From Angiostrongylus vasorum (taxonomy: Eukaryota; Nematoda; Chromadorea; Rhabditida; Metastrongylidae), in NCBI GenBank assembly GCA_018806985.1, contig JADANN010000389.1, forward strand, positions 1,240,001 to 1,304,000: a stretch of 64,000 nucleotides of DNA, read 5' to 3'. The position numbers and the translations under genes are program-made. Positions within the stretch are counted from its first letter, which is position 1, and every line of letters starts with the position of its first letter. The notes under the pieces are model-generated. The model saw nothing but the letters and a program-made list of their open reading frames with translations. It did not search any database and was not told where the DNA came from. Shown one piece after another: positions 25,330-36,800 of the stretch.

Positions 25330-27295
25330 AAAAGGCCCATCCAAGACTCTAAGTGCCTAAACTGTATATATTTCTATTCCATATGCCGGAACACCACATC
25401 ATCCGTTATGAATTAGATTTGAGTAATTAGGGTCTTAATCCCAGTATTTCTCATATATTCTTCAAACAAGAACTTATAATTTGCGATCAGCCTTATTGTG
25501 AAATGCATTAGCGGGATTCAATGGGGGTGATTTCTATAAGATCACATGAAGATTGGGTAGAGGTCCCTAGTTTTGGTATAATTCTGAAACATGAAAAGTA
25601 GTTATATGAGAGTGAGGTAGTGGGGTGGTGGATTCAACATCTGGCCCGTTGGCTTTCTAGTGCAGAATGTTGGTGTGCGCTCAAGCGCTGCATGGATGTA
25701 CGTGGATTAGGACGTCAAACCAAGCACTGTTGACTGCTGTCGATCTATCGCACTTCAAATATCAACATGAATTATGAGGTGCAAGAAAAAATTCACCGTC
25801 CGTTTTTGCTGGGACCAACTCCTTCATAGCGCCTGATATCCGGTCCAAGGTCTTAGTTGTAAGCATTGAAGATTTTCCTAACATCTTTTTTGAAGTCCTT
25901 CTAGAAGCTGGATACAAGTTCTCTTGTTTGCCTGTGCAGTCTTCTATTACCGAAGACAATCTAGACGTGTGCTGCTAACCTCTTTTCACTACAACGTCAA
26001 GAATTTTGTTCGCTTTATGGCTAAATCTAACCCTTCATTGGAAAAGAGTGAATCTGTTACAGTGCCAGGATAGTACTGTAGTGCGATGGTCTTGCTTCAA
26101 GAAGTTGTTATTCTCATGTTTGACATGGATGTGAAAATTTCATTTATGACCCACCACTTAGAAACCAACACGCAGTGGTCGTCGGCCCTACTTTCAGAAA
26201 AGGGATTGCCATCTTAGAGTAGTATTGCCTGATTAAGCCGGAATAAATTTTTATTACCTTCGGTTTCCTTCATGTGAATGTTTTACTCCTTGTTCCCATC
26301 TTCGCTAAGATCTTTTCAGCTCAATTTAGCGATGTGTTTTCATGTTTCTCGTGTTCTGTTATTGTCCTCGTTCTCATTTCGAAAGTTTATCCTGTGAATA
26401 GAGACGCCCAACTAGTCACATGGTGGTATAGTCTCATTGGTTGGTGACGTTGTTAATGCTAATCTTCTGGTTCATGGGCCAAGAGATGAACAAGGAAAGA
26501 TCTCATTTGTGACGACGAGATGGAGAGCAAAGGAGTAAACGACAAGTACAAAGCCTCACCATAACTCGACTTTCTTTAGAAGTCAATAACAATTCTTGAT
26601 TAGACTTTCCAATGTTGCTTGCATACATATTCACCAGAACTTATTAACCGTTTGCAATCTGTCAGCTTGAACGGCGAACTTATATTCCACTCATATCATC
26701 GCTGTCTTTAACGGTTGTCGCTTATTTGGTGACATTCCTGTAAACTTAAACATTTCATTCCTTCCATGTTGTCGGAATTTGAAGAAAATTTCCTCCTGCA
26801 AAAGTTTTGCGTATTACTTACGATCCTTCCATCACTTTTTTCTTTCACCTATATTGCTAAACTTTGTCGAATACCAGAGTAGAGGTGTTGCGCCAGAATC
26901 AGTCTTTCAATTCGTATAGCTGGCACCTATACCGTAATTCTGCATGTTATATTGTTTATGTTATTCCGTCTTCAGCTGTAGTCATTCTTGAAGATGAATA
27001 TTCTGGAGGATGGTAAGAAGAATTGTAATTCCCTAGAGATTAATATTTCATGATAACGAAGCAGTAACAACAAACTAAACATCTTATGTAACATTCAGTC
27101 TAGCCCTGTTCATTACGTAAATTTTCATGGCAACCACACGTACTGTCATATCCTCCTAGCTTTTTAACTTAGTATCCAAGCGAAGATAAAAAATTTTAGG
27201 AACTTTTTATGCAGTGTTTGCAGATAAATTTCCTGGAGTGCTCTGTAAGGCAATGGCGAATTTCATCTCGGGGTCTGTATATGTGAAGCTACGTG
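25330..27295. other. no gene recognised
   Basis: Long unique-looking AT-rich stretch; no exon or repeat called. Confidence 0.35.
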
Positions 27296-27301
27296 ACGCT
27301 C

Positions 27302-27590
27302 ATGGGCGCGTGTAGCTTAGTGTTCGAAGGCGCCCTGCAATACACATGGGATCGATCCCTGCACCCCAGGCCCACCAAGCCCTCACTCCCCCGGAGTCGA
27401 CAAATATGCAGCAGACTTGTTCGGGCGGATACCAGCACTGGCTCGATACATCGATAGGCCACCGGGAGTCACTGTAAAGGTCAGATGTGCATTCAATTAC
27501 TTCCAACGATGCTTGGTGAAATTGGATGCATGGCTCATCTCTCAGCAATAGATCAACGCCGAAAGCTTTATCCTTTTTATCCTTTACGTG
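27302..27590 (+). repeat. SINE-A copy
   Basis: Head GCGTGTAGCTTAGTGTTCG, B-box region GGGATCGATCCCTGC, tail TTTATCCTTTTTATCCTTTA. Confidence 0.8.
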
Positions 27591-27599
27591 ACACTCATG

Positions 27600-30500
27600 C
27601 TTTTCCATGTTACTCAGCAGTCTTATGTTTTTAAAAAACTATGAACTTGAAGGAGAAGAAGTTCCTCATACAATGTATGCGAAGACTTTTCATCCAGTTT
27701 TTCCCAGGAAACTATTTTCGACACAACCGGTTCTGATACCTTCTACATTTGTCGCATTACAAAGTATTGAATTCCAAACAAAATCCAGAACTGTTCTCTG
27801 GAATGTAATGGATTCAGTAGCGTTTTGCAGGTAAGCAGCAGATTACTTCCACCCATTGGCGCTGTTGTTGGTAATAATAGAAGCACGAAGAGCTTTCACA
27901 ATGAAGTAGGTGAGTAGGTGAGAATTTTCATAATCATCGATGGCTATCGAGGACCAACATTAGTCCTCCCCCCTTTTATATAAGAATTATAAAGAAGTCC
28001 ACACGGTTGTCAGAAGTTGCTCTCCTAAAAAGGATGTTCTGGGTTCTCTGAGGAGTTCGTCTCTTCTCCTGTCTAGCAAATTATGTTACATGAAAGAAAA
28101 ACGCTGCGGAAGAAGAAGGTCTTGTCTGTTCGATATAATTGTTCCCACTGATTTCAACAAATAGAAAGCGATTTTCTACAACGGTTTATCTTCCATGTCC
28201 TACTTACTTTTCCTCATCGATATAATTTTACTTCAGTGTCATGTGGAAGTACATTCTGTGACCGCGAGAGATGTTCAACGACGAGACAAAATGGCAAACT
28301 CGTGCAAGTCTGCAACGAGTCCGCATAGAATTTCGTCTCAAAGTGAAATAAAAGCATTAAAACACTGTCATTTACTGCTCACTGGACATTTAAAAAATAA
28401 GGATAGGATTCAAAACCGCTACCTAATGATTCGAATTAGCTTTTTTTTTCTGAGGGTTGTGAAATAAATACGAGTCATACGAGTTTATCACAAGGATCAG
28501 AATTTTAGTCACATTTCGAAAACTGTGGGAATTCTAGATTATTGGCATTACTTTCTGTTAATTCAGATGAGATAAGCAAAAAGCCGAATGGTTGAGACTT
28601 CAAAGACACAGGATGTCCGGTCCTCTAAATCTAACACTGAAGCTTCACCTCTGGCGAGCGAAAGTGTCTTCAGCAAGACAAAGTGTCTGTTCAGAAAACC
28701 AGATTATCCACGACATTCCAACCCTCCATATGAAATTATACAAAAGTAGTTGGAGAATTGATCCTACAGAAACACAGAACTCATCAAGATTAATAGTTAT
28801 TGTATTGAAGGGTAAGAAAAAGGGAGCGATACAATCGTAAAAGCCTGCATCGCAATAATATCGCATTCCAAATTAAGACCAGATATTTCTGAATTTGTGA
28901 CGGAGATAATGAGATAGTCCATGTACAGCTAAATTGCCTCATTTGCCTTATTCAATTAACCTGTTACCTACAAACTACCCACCTAGAGCTTTCTATCCGC
29001 AAAAAGACTTTCTGCAATCCTGGTGGAGGTTTGTCGGAGATACCACGGAGAATCAACACCGCAACTACTCAAAGAATTCTCAAAAAACAGCAAAACCTAT
29101 GCGAAAATCAGAAGACTTTCGTGCAGGAAAGATGGGAGTAAAAGAGCCATGTAAAACAAGTGCTGAGAGAATCTGCAGGATAAAAAAGCGCTGTAAAGGA
29201 GAATGTCATCAAGTTGAAGGTGAAAGGAGGGTCACTAATGACCCAGCTGAATAAGAGGTCTCTTACAAAAGGGGTATTACTGTGATATCCATGGTGAATA
29301 AAGTGAGCTTCTTGCCAATTGATCGTCGCAGGTTTTCGAGTTTAGTTTAATATGTCATCTTTATATCATTTATTCATTCAGGCGCTTTTGGCGAACTCAC
29401 GGATGACCTGCTGCAACGAAGTGCAGAATATCGCGATCAATTAGTTGAAGATTTGAGTGTACTTTATTTATCCTTGATTTAGTAGTATCGCTGAGCCCTG
29501 AAGAAAACACGGGGGGTCGGTTCAGCGCCAAAGATAGGGAGACAATGTGTTGACAGCTATAAAGAACTATCAAGACGCATATCCAGATCGCATATCTTTA
29601 GTACAACAAAGCCGTCTGGGTTAGATGTAATCAAAGTAGACAACGTTCTTATAAGGGTTGTATATTTCAAAGTTGTTAATTACACGCAAAAGGTGCAAAT
29701 TGTAAAAATTGCAAATTTCTTAAGATTTCAAATCACCTCTTGGAGCTTAACGTGTAGAGCAACATTGGAAAGTTATGAGAATAAGTGTTTAGAAAATCTG
29801 ATGTTTCCAGTAACACGTTGGGTAGAAGCTCAAGCGTGCGCATTGCATGAAAGCTTAGACGTTTTGTACAGACGTACTACCGCTAAATCTACCAAGCCGT
29901 AGGTGACGATTTCGCAAGGTCGAGTACAAAAAGGCGATCTTAGTCCTCTCTCCAAACACAACAATTTCTTTGCTACTCCATCTGCACAACGAGTAGGAGA
30001 ATCGCAGTAATACCCATAAAAACGAAGAAACCTTTCCCGGGAAGACCTTTCTTGAAAATGCTGGTGAGTACAAGGCAGTAATTCTCGGATCAAGTGGTAT
30101 AGTTGTTCTGGAGAAGCTATCATTTTAGTGCAAAAAGTTATAGTTGAGAAGGTTTGTGCCCTAAAGCAATAATTGAAAAAGGGAGTCATATATGACTCAT
30201 AAACGACTCTCAGCGTGATGTGGCAAGCACTGGGGACATACGTCATAGTTACAGCTGTGTCTCAATACAAGTGCGGTTTCTTTTCTTGATATTGGGTCTC
30301 ATGTACGCCATACAGGAACGTGTCAACGAAAGTTTATGACTAATTAACTCGTGATACTTCAAACAGTAGAGGAAGTTCTGCCGATACAAGAAGTATGATT
30401 GCACAGTGTGAGGTTGTTGTGGGAGAAGTGCATATGAAACAAAAGGGGAACGAACTATGCAGTATTCCTTAGTGAAAACCTTCATTTTTTTAGAAAACTC

Positions 30501-30655
30501 TCTTTGTTCCAATAATTAGAAGCATGAACTCGCGAGTAATTTAGATGGACAGATTTAGTACGACACGAACTACATATGAGTCATATGTTAGTCATTTGAA
30601 TGGTGTGGATCATATATAATTTGCACCACACAAAAATTAGGCACCGGTCTGAATG
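27600..30655. other. no gene recognised
   Basis: The longest frame (29830-30246, minus, 138 codons) shows no known motif. Other frames are short. Confidence 0.35.
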
Positions 30656-30659
30656 TGTT

Positions 30660-31015
30660 CAAAATCATAACAATGTTGAGATATTTGCAAAACTCCAGAC
30701 CACTGGTGTTTGCGGTGGGGATGGAACACGTTGTTACCCTTTCTGGAGGCTAACGCGCTCACCACCACACCACGCGAGTCGTTCGTTTCGCCTTCCTCTC
30801 AGCCGTGTTATTGACCTATAGGTACTATCAGTTGAGAGAAAGGTGAAACGAAGGACCCACATGATCCAATGGTGAATGGGTTAGCCCCCGGAAAGGGTAA
30901 TAGCGTGTTCGGTCCCCATCGCAGACACCGGCGGTCCGGAGTTTTGCAAATATTTCAGCATCGTTATAGTTATCTTTCATATAATACCCTGCCATTAGAA
31001 AAAAGAGTAGGCAGT
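30660..31015. repeat. SINE-C fold-back pair
   Basis: Two SINE-C copies lie head to head around about 30835: the left arm is minus-orientated, the right arm plus-orientated. Tail motifs (GAGATATTTGCAAAACTCC on the left, GGAGTTTTGCAAATATTTC on the right) and B-box parts mirror each other. The right end shows the terminal AAAGAGTAGGCAGTAAATA. Confidence 0.75.
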
Positions 31016-31207
31016 AAATAAAAGGTCAGTACGCAGTGTTCATAATTTCAAGCGGTGTCAAACCAAGCCAAGTATGACGTCATCAGACCGTGGTGCAAAT
31101 ACTAGCAAACAGTAACGAAAGGACACCCGTTTTTGGCGAATTCAGAAACGGCGGATTCCTAAATCTCGAAGTCTAAAGGGCTTTTCAGAATTAAGTCAGC
31201 TACTGTA

Positions 31208-31483
31208 TAGTGCAACGTTTCCATCAGGAAGCCTAGCTAAGAGTAAACCAATACAAGGGTCCACCACCGTCCTGGTTTCAAAGTCGCATGGTGGCAAATT
31301 CTCCTCTGATCCACAAGGATAACGGCTGCCTGTGGTGGTGACGACCTGAGGCAGACTTTGGCCAGGCTGAGCTCGGGATCCCACGGAACCACAATGGGTT
31401 AACCAGCAAATCTCCGAAAAATGGTGAATATGCTGGGGGCCCGCACAACTAGTGAGGACGGGCCGTTCAAGTATCAAGTAAGT
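31208..31483 (-). repeat. repeat B copy, truncated
   Basis: Minus orientation, from GTTTCCATCAGGAAGCCTAG to GTATCAAGTAAGTAAAG; the part beyond the aligned colour block is missing its far end (no CATCGCAG box). Confidence 0.7.
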
Positions 31484-31691
31484 AAAGTGCTTCATAATTC
31501 TTCAGCTTAGCTTTTATCTATTTTGTCGAGAATTACATCCAACAGTAAACCAATACCAAGAATCGCGCCGTAATTGAAAAAAATGAAAAAACAAGCAGCC
31601 CCTCGGCTGCAAACCCCACCGGTTGAACAAGCGTCAGTGACTGCCTGTGGCGGTGTGGCATTACTCTAACATGATTCGGAACACAAAGCGA

Positions 31692-31975
31692 CAAAAGGAT
31701 AGAGCGTTGGGCACTAATCAATCCCTGATGTATAGGCCAGACACTCGACTTCGTCGAGAATTGGAGAGGTGATGGAACGCATATCTGGCCTGCACAATGA
31801 CAAGCGGTGGCCTGCTCATCTATTAAGTCAGTGCTGCTATTCTCCCAGACAAGCGTTCTATGAATCTGTCGACCCCAAACGGATGGAATGCTTGGTGGCC
31901 CTTTAATGCGAAATCAAACCGGGAACGATTCGGTAAATACCGTGAGGCAACTCTACCTACTGCGCTACACGCATC
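31692..31975 (-). repeat. SINE-A copy, diverged
   Basis: From AAAAGGATAGAGCGTTGGGC to CCTACTGCGCTACACGC on the plus strand; the B-box area is altered. Confidence 0.65.
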
Positions 31976-32667
31976 TCCGGCTAAAGAGATCTCTAGAAGG
32001 AATCGTGCTTTATGAATAAAATGCCAACTATATGTGGATTTTGCTATGGTACACACGACCCTTCGTTGAAATGGGTGGTCGAAGTGAATACCCAGCTAGG
32101 GTTAAGTTTTTTACGAGTGGTTCTTATCACCTACACTAATGCATCAAGGGCTTCGTGGACAAGACACCACTTCAACAACCATGGGCTACGGCTCAACTTC
32201 AAAGGTCACTTCTTGTCGTCGTGTTGAACACGACCCGGCGCGGATGAGAAACTGCGTACGAAACATTGCAATCTACGGTAAGCCTAAAAAAATTTGAAAC
32301 TTCTAAGTTTTTGCGTTCTTTTGTAAACTTTAAATTTTTTTTATTTCAACTAGAGAAACTGGTTGGAATCATTGTCGATTCATGTGCAATCGTTGCATGT
32401 TAGTTCCTTTTAGCTCTTGTGATAGGGCTATTTATTACTACTAACATTATTGGCTTGGAGAATTCTCAAAGGTAACTTACATTTTGATGAATTATGAGAA
32501 GTATTCCATTCGTCATGGAGTTTTGATGCCTATTGGGTGTTTCCAGTCAATCACTTAAGACATCTTTCAGTCCACTACGTAGAACGAGTTCGTCTGTCAA
32601 TCGTTCCTTGTTCACGAATTGGTTAGCCGATTAAAAACCTTGGCATCGGAGCGGTTTTGCGTCAGAA

Positions 32668-33517
32668 ATGGTCCATGAGCTTTTCTTCGAGATCGTTAGG
32701 GAGAAGCAACATGTTTTCTGTGACGCAAAGGATTCAGCCCCTGTTCTTGAGCTTAAGAAGATAGTTGAAGGAGTGTTGAAGGTAATTTGGTTTTGTTCTC
32801 TGCTAATGGCAAAGGGATCTACAAGTACAAATCACTGTATTGGATATTGTGCTCATTCGTTGCTATTCTTCAGATTCCGGTGAATGATCAGATTCTTGTC
32901 CGCTTAATAGACGATAACGTGAATAATTTTCAACCTCTGGACAACAAGAAGACGTTAGCTGAGAGTGGTTTTAATGTGAATAATGCAAAGGTAAGAAATC
33001 ACATTAGCCTTTTATTTGGTGCCTACTATGATTTTTCGCGGCCTGGTATGATATAAAAATACAACCACAACGATGCTGAGGTATTCGAAAGACTTGGACC
33101 CCGGGCCAGGTGGAACCACGACTACCCTTTCCGGGGCTCGCATGTTACACACTGCACTACTGAGACCCTTGCTTTGCGTTTCTGTCGGCTAGTTTTTCTA
33201 CCTAACGTTGCCGTCAGCAAGGTGTGAGCCTCCGGAAAGCGTAATAGTGGTTCGATCTGGTCCGGGGTCCAAGTTTCGCGAATATCTCAGCAAAGGTAAG
33301 ATTTTTGCCAGTTTTCGGATGTGTAGTTGTCTTCTACACATGACATTTGTTTCCATCTGTTAAGAGGTTGAAGTTATTTTTCTTCGTATTTAAGGCACAG
33401 AGTCCTGCCGTAGTTGCTTTGATGTTCAAGGGTGAATCCGCACCCATCATCGATGAGCTGTCGACGCCTCCTCCCATTCCCGATGCGATGAGGAACGAGA
33501 CACATTCTCAGGAATGA
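32668..33517 (+). CDS. ELOB: Elongin B (transcription elongation factor B subunit 2)
   Basis: Three exons, 32668-32781, 32874-32990 and 33395-33517, join in phase 0 to give 117 residues, against 118 in the human protein. Elongin B is a ubiquitin-like adaptor that pairs with Elongin C in the Elongin elongation complex and in VHL-type and SOCS-type cullin ubiquitin ligases. The ubiquitin-like fold is visible at the start (MVHELFFEIVREKQHVFCDA, residues 1-20), followed by the ELKKIVEGVL helix, the KTLAESGF turn at the end of exon 2 and the C-terminal tail with AVVALMFKG and PPPIPDAM. The ATG lies two bases after an AG acceptor (TTTTGCGTCAG), consistent with spliced-leader addition. Intron 2 carries a SINE-C fold-back (about 33055-33297). 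UTP25 follows on the same strand 326 bp downstream. The identification rests on similarity along the whole length. Confidence 0.93.
33055..33297. repeat. SINE-C fold-back pair in Elongin B intron 2
   Basis: A minus-orientated copy (from AATACAACCACAACGATGCTG) faces a plus-orientated one (to CGAATATCTCAGC). The GGGGCTCGCATG and GTGAGCCTCCGG parts pair across a centre near 33205. Confidence 0.65.
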
Positions 33518-33843
33518 AGTCCTGATTCGGGAGTACGGATAACTCTTTCTTAATATCGTTACTCGCAGAACACTGGGTTGTTTTCTTCACCACACCAGTT
33601 AGCTTTTACTATTGATGTGTAAGCATTTGTATAATTCGTTATTTCATCTAGTACTTCCGACTGTACATTTCCGCACCCCATAAGGTGTTGCTTCCTTTCC
33701 TGGCTATATTTTCTAGAACTTGTCTATCTATGATAAAAGTACTGCTACGTGTCGGAGTTTGGCGTCTCTTTTGGTTGTGGGTTACAATGCATACATCTTG
33801 AAGGAATTAGAACCATTTAAACGATTAGCTACAATAGACAGAG

Positions 33844-36800
33844 ATGGAATTCGAGAAGTCAGATGAATCAGAAGTCACCAGCGACAGACCTGGAGTCCTT
33901 AACGTGTTTTCCAGTCGTTTCGAATTCCCTTTAAGCAGCGTGGAAGTCGAGACTCTGAAACTTCCCAAGAGTCAGCGTGTTCAACGAGACTACCACCTTC
34001 CTGCCCTCGGGCCTGTCCGATTATACGTTGGAGCTGTTGAACAGGTAAATTTATTATTTCGCATAGCTACTAGTTGTTCTGTTATTCTCAGAAGGGTTTC
34101 TTCTTTATGTTTAAGCACCCTCTTGACGAACATCAGTTACCTCCTGAAGAAGTTGGATGGAGCAAGAATTTGATCCAAAATTATGAGATTGAACTAGGTT
34201 GTTATTCTTTGTTTCAAAGTTCAGAGTCCAATCCTGGAAGAATTTTTAGTTCTTGATTTTTTAAAATTACTTAAGGTCGAAGACAAATCTCTTTTGTTTC
34301 ATGGTTCCCTATGTTTTCTATCCTGTTGTTGTTAATGTGTGGAAATTTGAAGTCTGTTTGGTGCAAATTTTAACACCTGACTACTGGGTGGTGTTATGTA
34401 AAACTAGATTTTCAAACTGTTAACTGACTAATAGGAACGCGTCTAGCGCAGTGATTAGAAGCTCCCTGCAATATACATGGGATAGATCCCCGCGTCCCAA
34501 GCTCACCAAGGCTTCCATCCCTCCGGGGTCGGCAAACTGGGACCAGAGTTATCTAAGAAGATAGCACCACTTACTCGATACATCGGTAGGCCACCGCGAG
34601 TCATTGTAAAGGCCAGATATGCATTCTGTCACCTCCAACGATACTTAATGAAGTCGAATGCATGGGGGCATCCCTCAGGGATTGATCAATGCCGATAGTT
34701 TTATCCTTTTATCCTTTTTTGACTCACTACTAGTGCTATATATTGTAAAATCTCATTAGTATGACAAATCTGCCAATTTTTATTTCAGGTGGTCCCGAAA
34801 GGAATGATTTCTTCAATATCGTTTCACGATATATCGACTTATACGCCCATCCGACTCCGACGAATTATGCATACAGAACAGTGTATTTAGCCCATGCGTT
34901 GAACCATGTCGTTTGTACTAGGAATTGTGTTATAACCAACAACCGGAAACTGGAAATTGCTGCTTCCAAGGTTGTTTGCTTTGATTCATTCCTTTATCTT
35001 TCTTAGTTGTCCGCAGTGCTGTTAGCACAAAATTGAATTTGCGTTTCTCTATTCTGGACTCCTCATAATTCAGAAAATGATTGAAACTTTGAAAATACTT
35101 GCTTGGATACTTGGATGGCCCCTCTTCACTGTGCGGATCCCAGAATAATTTCCCTTTTTTTTCGGAGTTTTTGCTAGTTTAGCCATTGTGCCTCCCTGTA
35201 GTCCCGATGTCACCCTTGCCAAAGTCTGACTCAAGTCGTGATCACCACAGGCAGTCGCTATCCTTGTGGATCAGAGGGAGATTTGCCATCATGCGACTAG
35301 TTTGATACCAGGATGGAGGTGGATCCTGGTATTGGTATCCTGGACTTTGAAATTACAGCAGAATAAATCTGTCTGTGTAGAAGTGGTTACTTTTGTGTCT
35401 TTTTTTTTGTCGTTTCAAAGAAGGATCTCCTGCTGCCACTTTCTGATTTGTCGTATTCATATTGCCGAACCTCTTTTCTTAAGGTGGTTCATTATCTGAT
35501 AGATCGCATGATATAGAATATGCGTTTCTGAACATCAGTGAGCAGGAGAACCTACATTTATTTGCAGGGTCAGATCAGCGATGAGCTGATAGAGTCTGCA
35601 CGAGATCAAGGGTTTGTTAGACCTACTATTCTTATTCTTTGTCCTTTCAAGAAGGATGCATTTGATATCGTCCAGAGGCTGGAGCTATTAGTTTTCGGAA
35701 AAGGTAATTCAATGCAGATGTTTTTATCTTTAATACCTACATTTCTAAACATCGAACATTTTTTTTCAGGCAATAAGGTTTCGACTTGGAATAGAGAAAG
35801 ATTTCAGAATGAATTTAAAAGTGAAACGGCTCCAGATTTCAAAACAAAACTACCAGAAGAGTTCAAGGTTCTATCTTTGATTTTTGCTGTTCATTTTAAC
35901 CCCACATACTTTTAGTTAGTTCTTGTTATGTTAAGGAACTGATTACCGGGAACAATGATGATTGCTTCCGGGTTGGTATAGCTCTGTCCAAAAAAGTCTT
36001 GAAACTGTACGAAGCTTTTGAAAAGGTACGATATTTAAAGCCATTGCGTCAAAGGGTTTTCTGACAAATCAAAATATTTTTTCTGCTTCTCACTAAATTA
36101 TACCATTTATGATACAGAGATCACGTAGATATATTGGAATAGGTTTGCATCATTAGCCTTCACAGGTGTTTGGATTGATTTCGATGCACACTAGAATCAT
36201 AACAGGCGATGCGCACTTACTGGGAAGCATTTTCTTTTCAGAGCTTTCTTCTGCAAATAGTATTTTTTGCCATAGCTATACTAGTCGTGGTCCTAGAAAA
36301 GCTGTATCACCTGATCATCTGTCGTCCCTTTCATTGTCGAGTGACACGAGCAGGCGCCATTAAACCTTCTATTGCTCCTTCTCGCGTTCAAAAGTTGCCC
36401 AATGGGTTCTACTCGTTCTACGAACTCGTTGGTCATCATATCTTTCTGCTAAGGTTTTTGTGAAGAACACCGATCCATCGGGTCAGTGGTCTTCCTGTTG
36501 TACATTTAACATCTCCAATAATCCAGTCGTTAACGGCTTTTATCCATCCGTTGTCATTCATAGGCACTACGCATCCAGCCTTCCTTATTGTTGTTATTTT
36601 CGACAGTTTGGTGTATAAACCGGCGTCATTGATTTTTGGTCGTTGGTCAGAGCAGGTCAGAGCTTCGCGACTTGCCTCGAGACTAACTGTCATGAGTTTC
36701 CCCTATGAGGAAGATCGGTGGAAAAGCTGTATTAACATTCACTGGTTAAAGGATCTACTTCGGGCAAATTTATTCGTTAGTGTGCAAGAACTGTTTACTA

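Noticed and set aside
25080..25352. Plus-strand frame ending near 25.35 kb, and similar frames at 43546, 39883, 22552 and 51305
   Set aside because: The same peptide (RYAFNHLQ-type) appears at every SINE-A copy; it is the SINE body read as protein, not a gene family.
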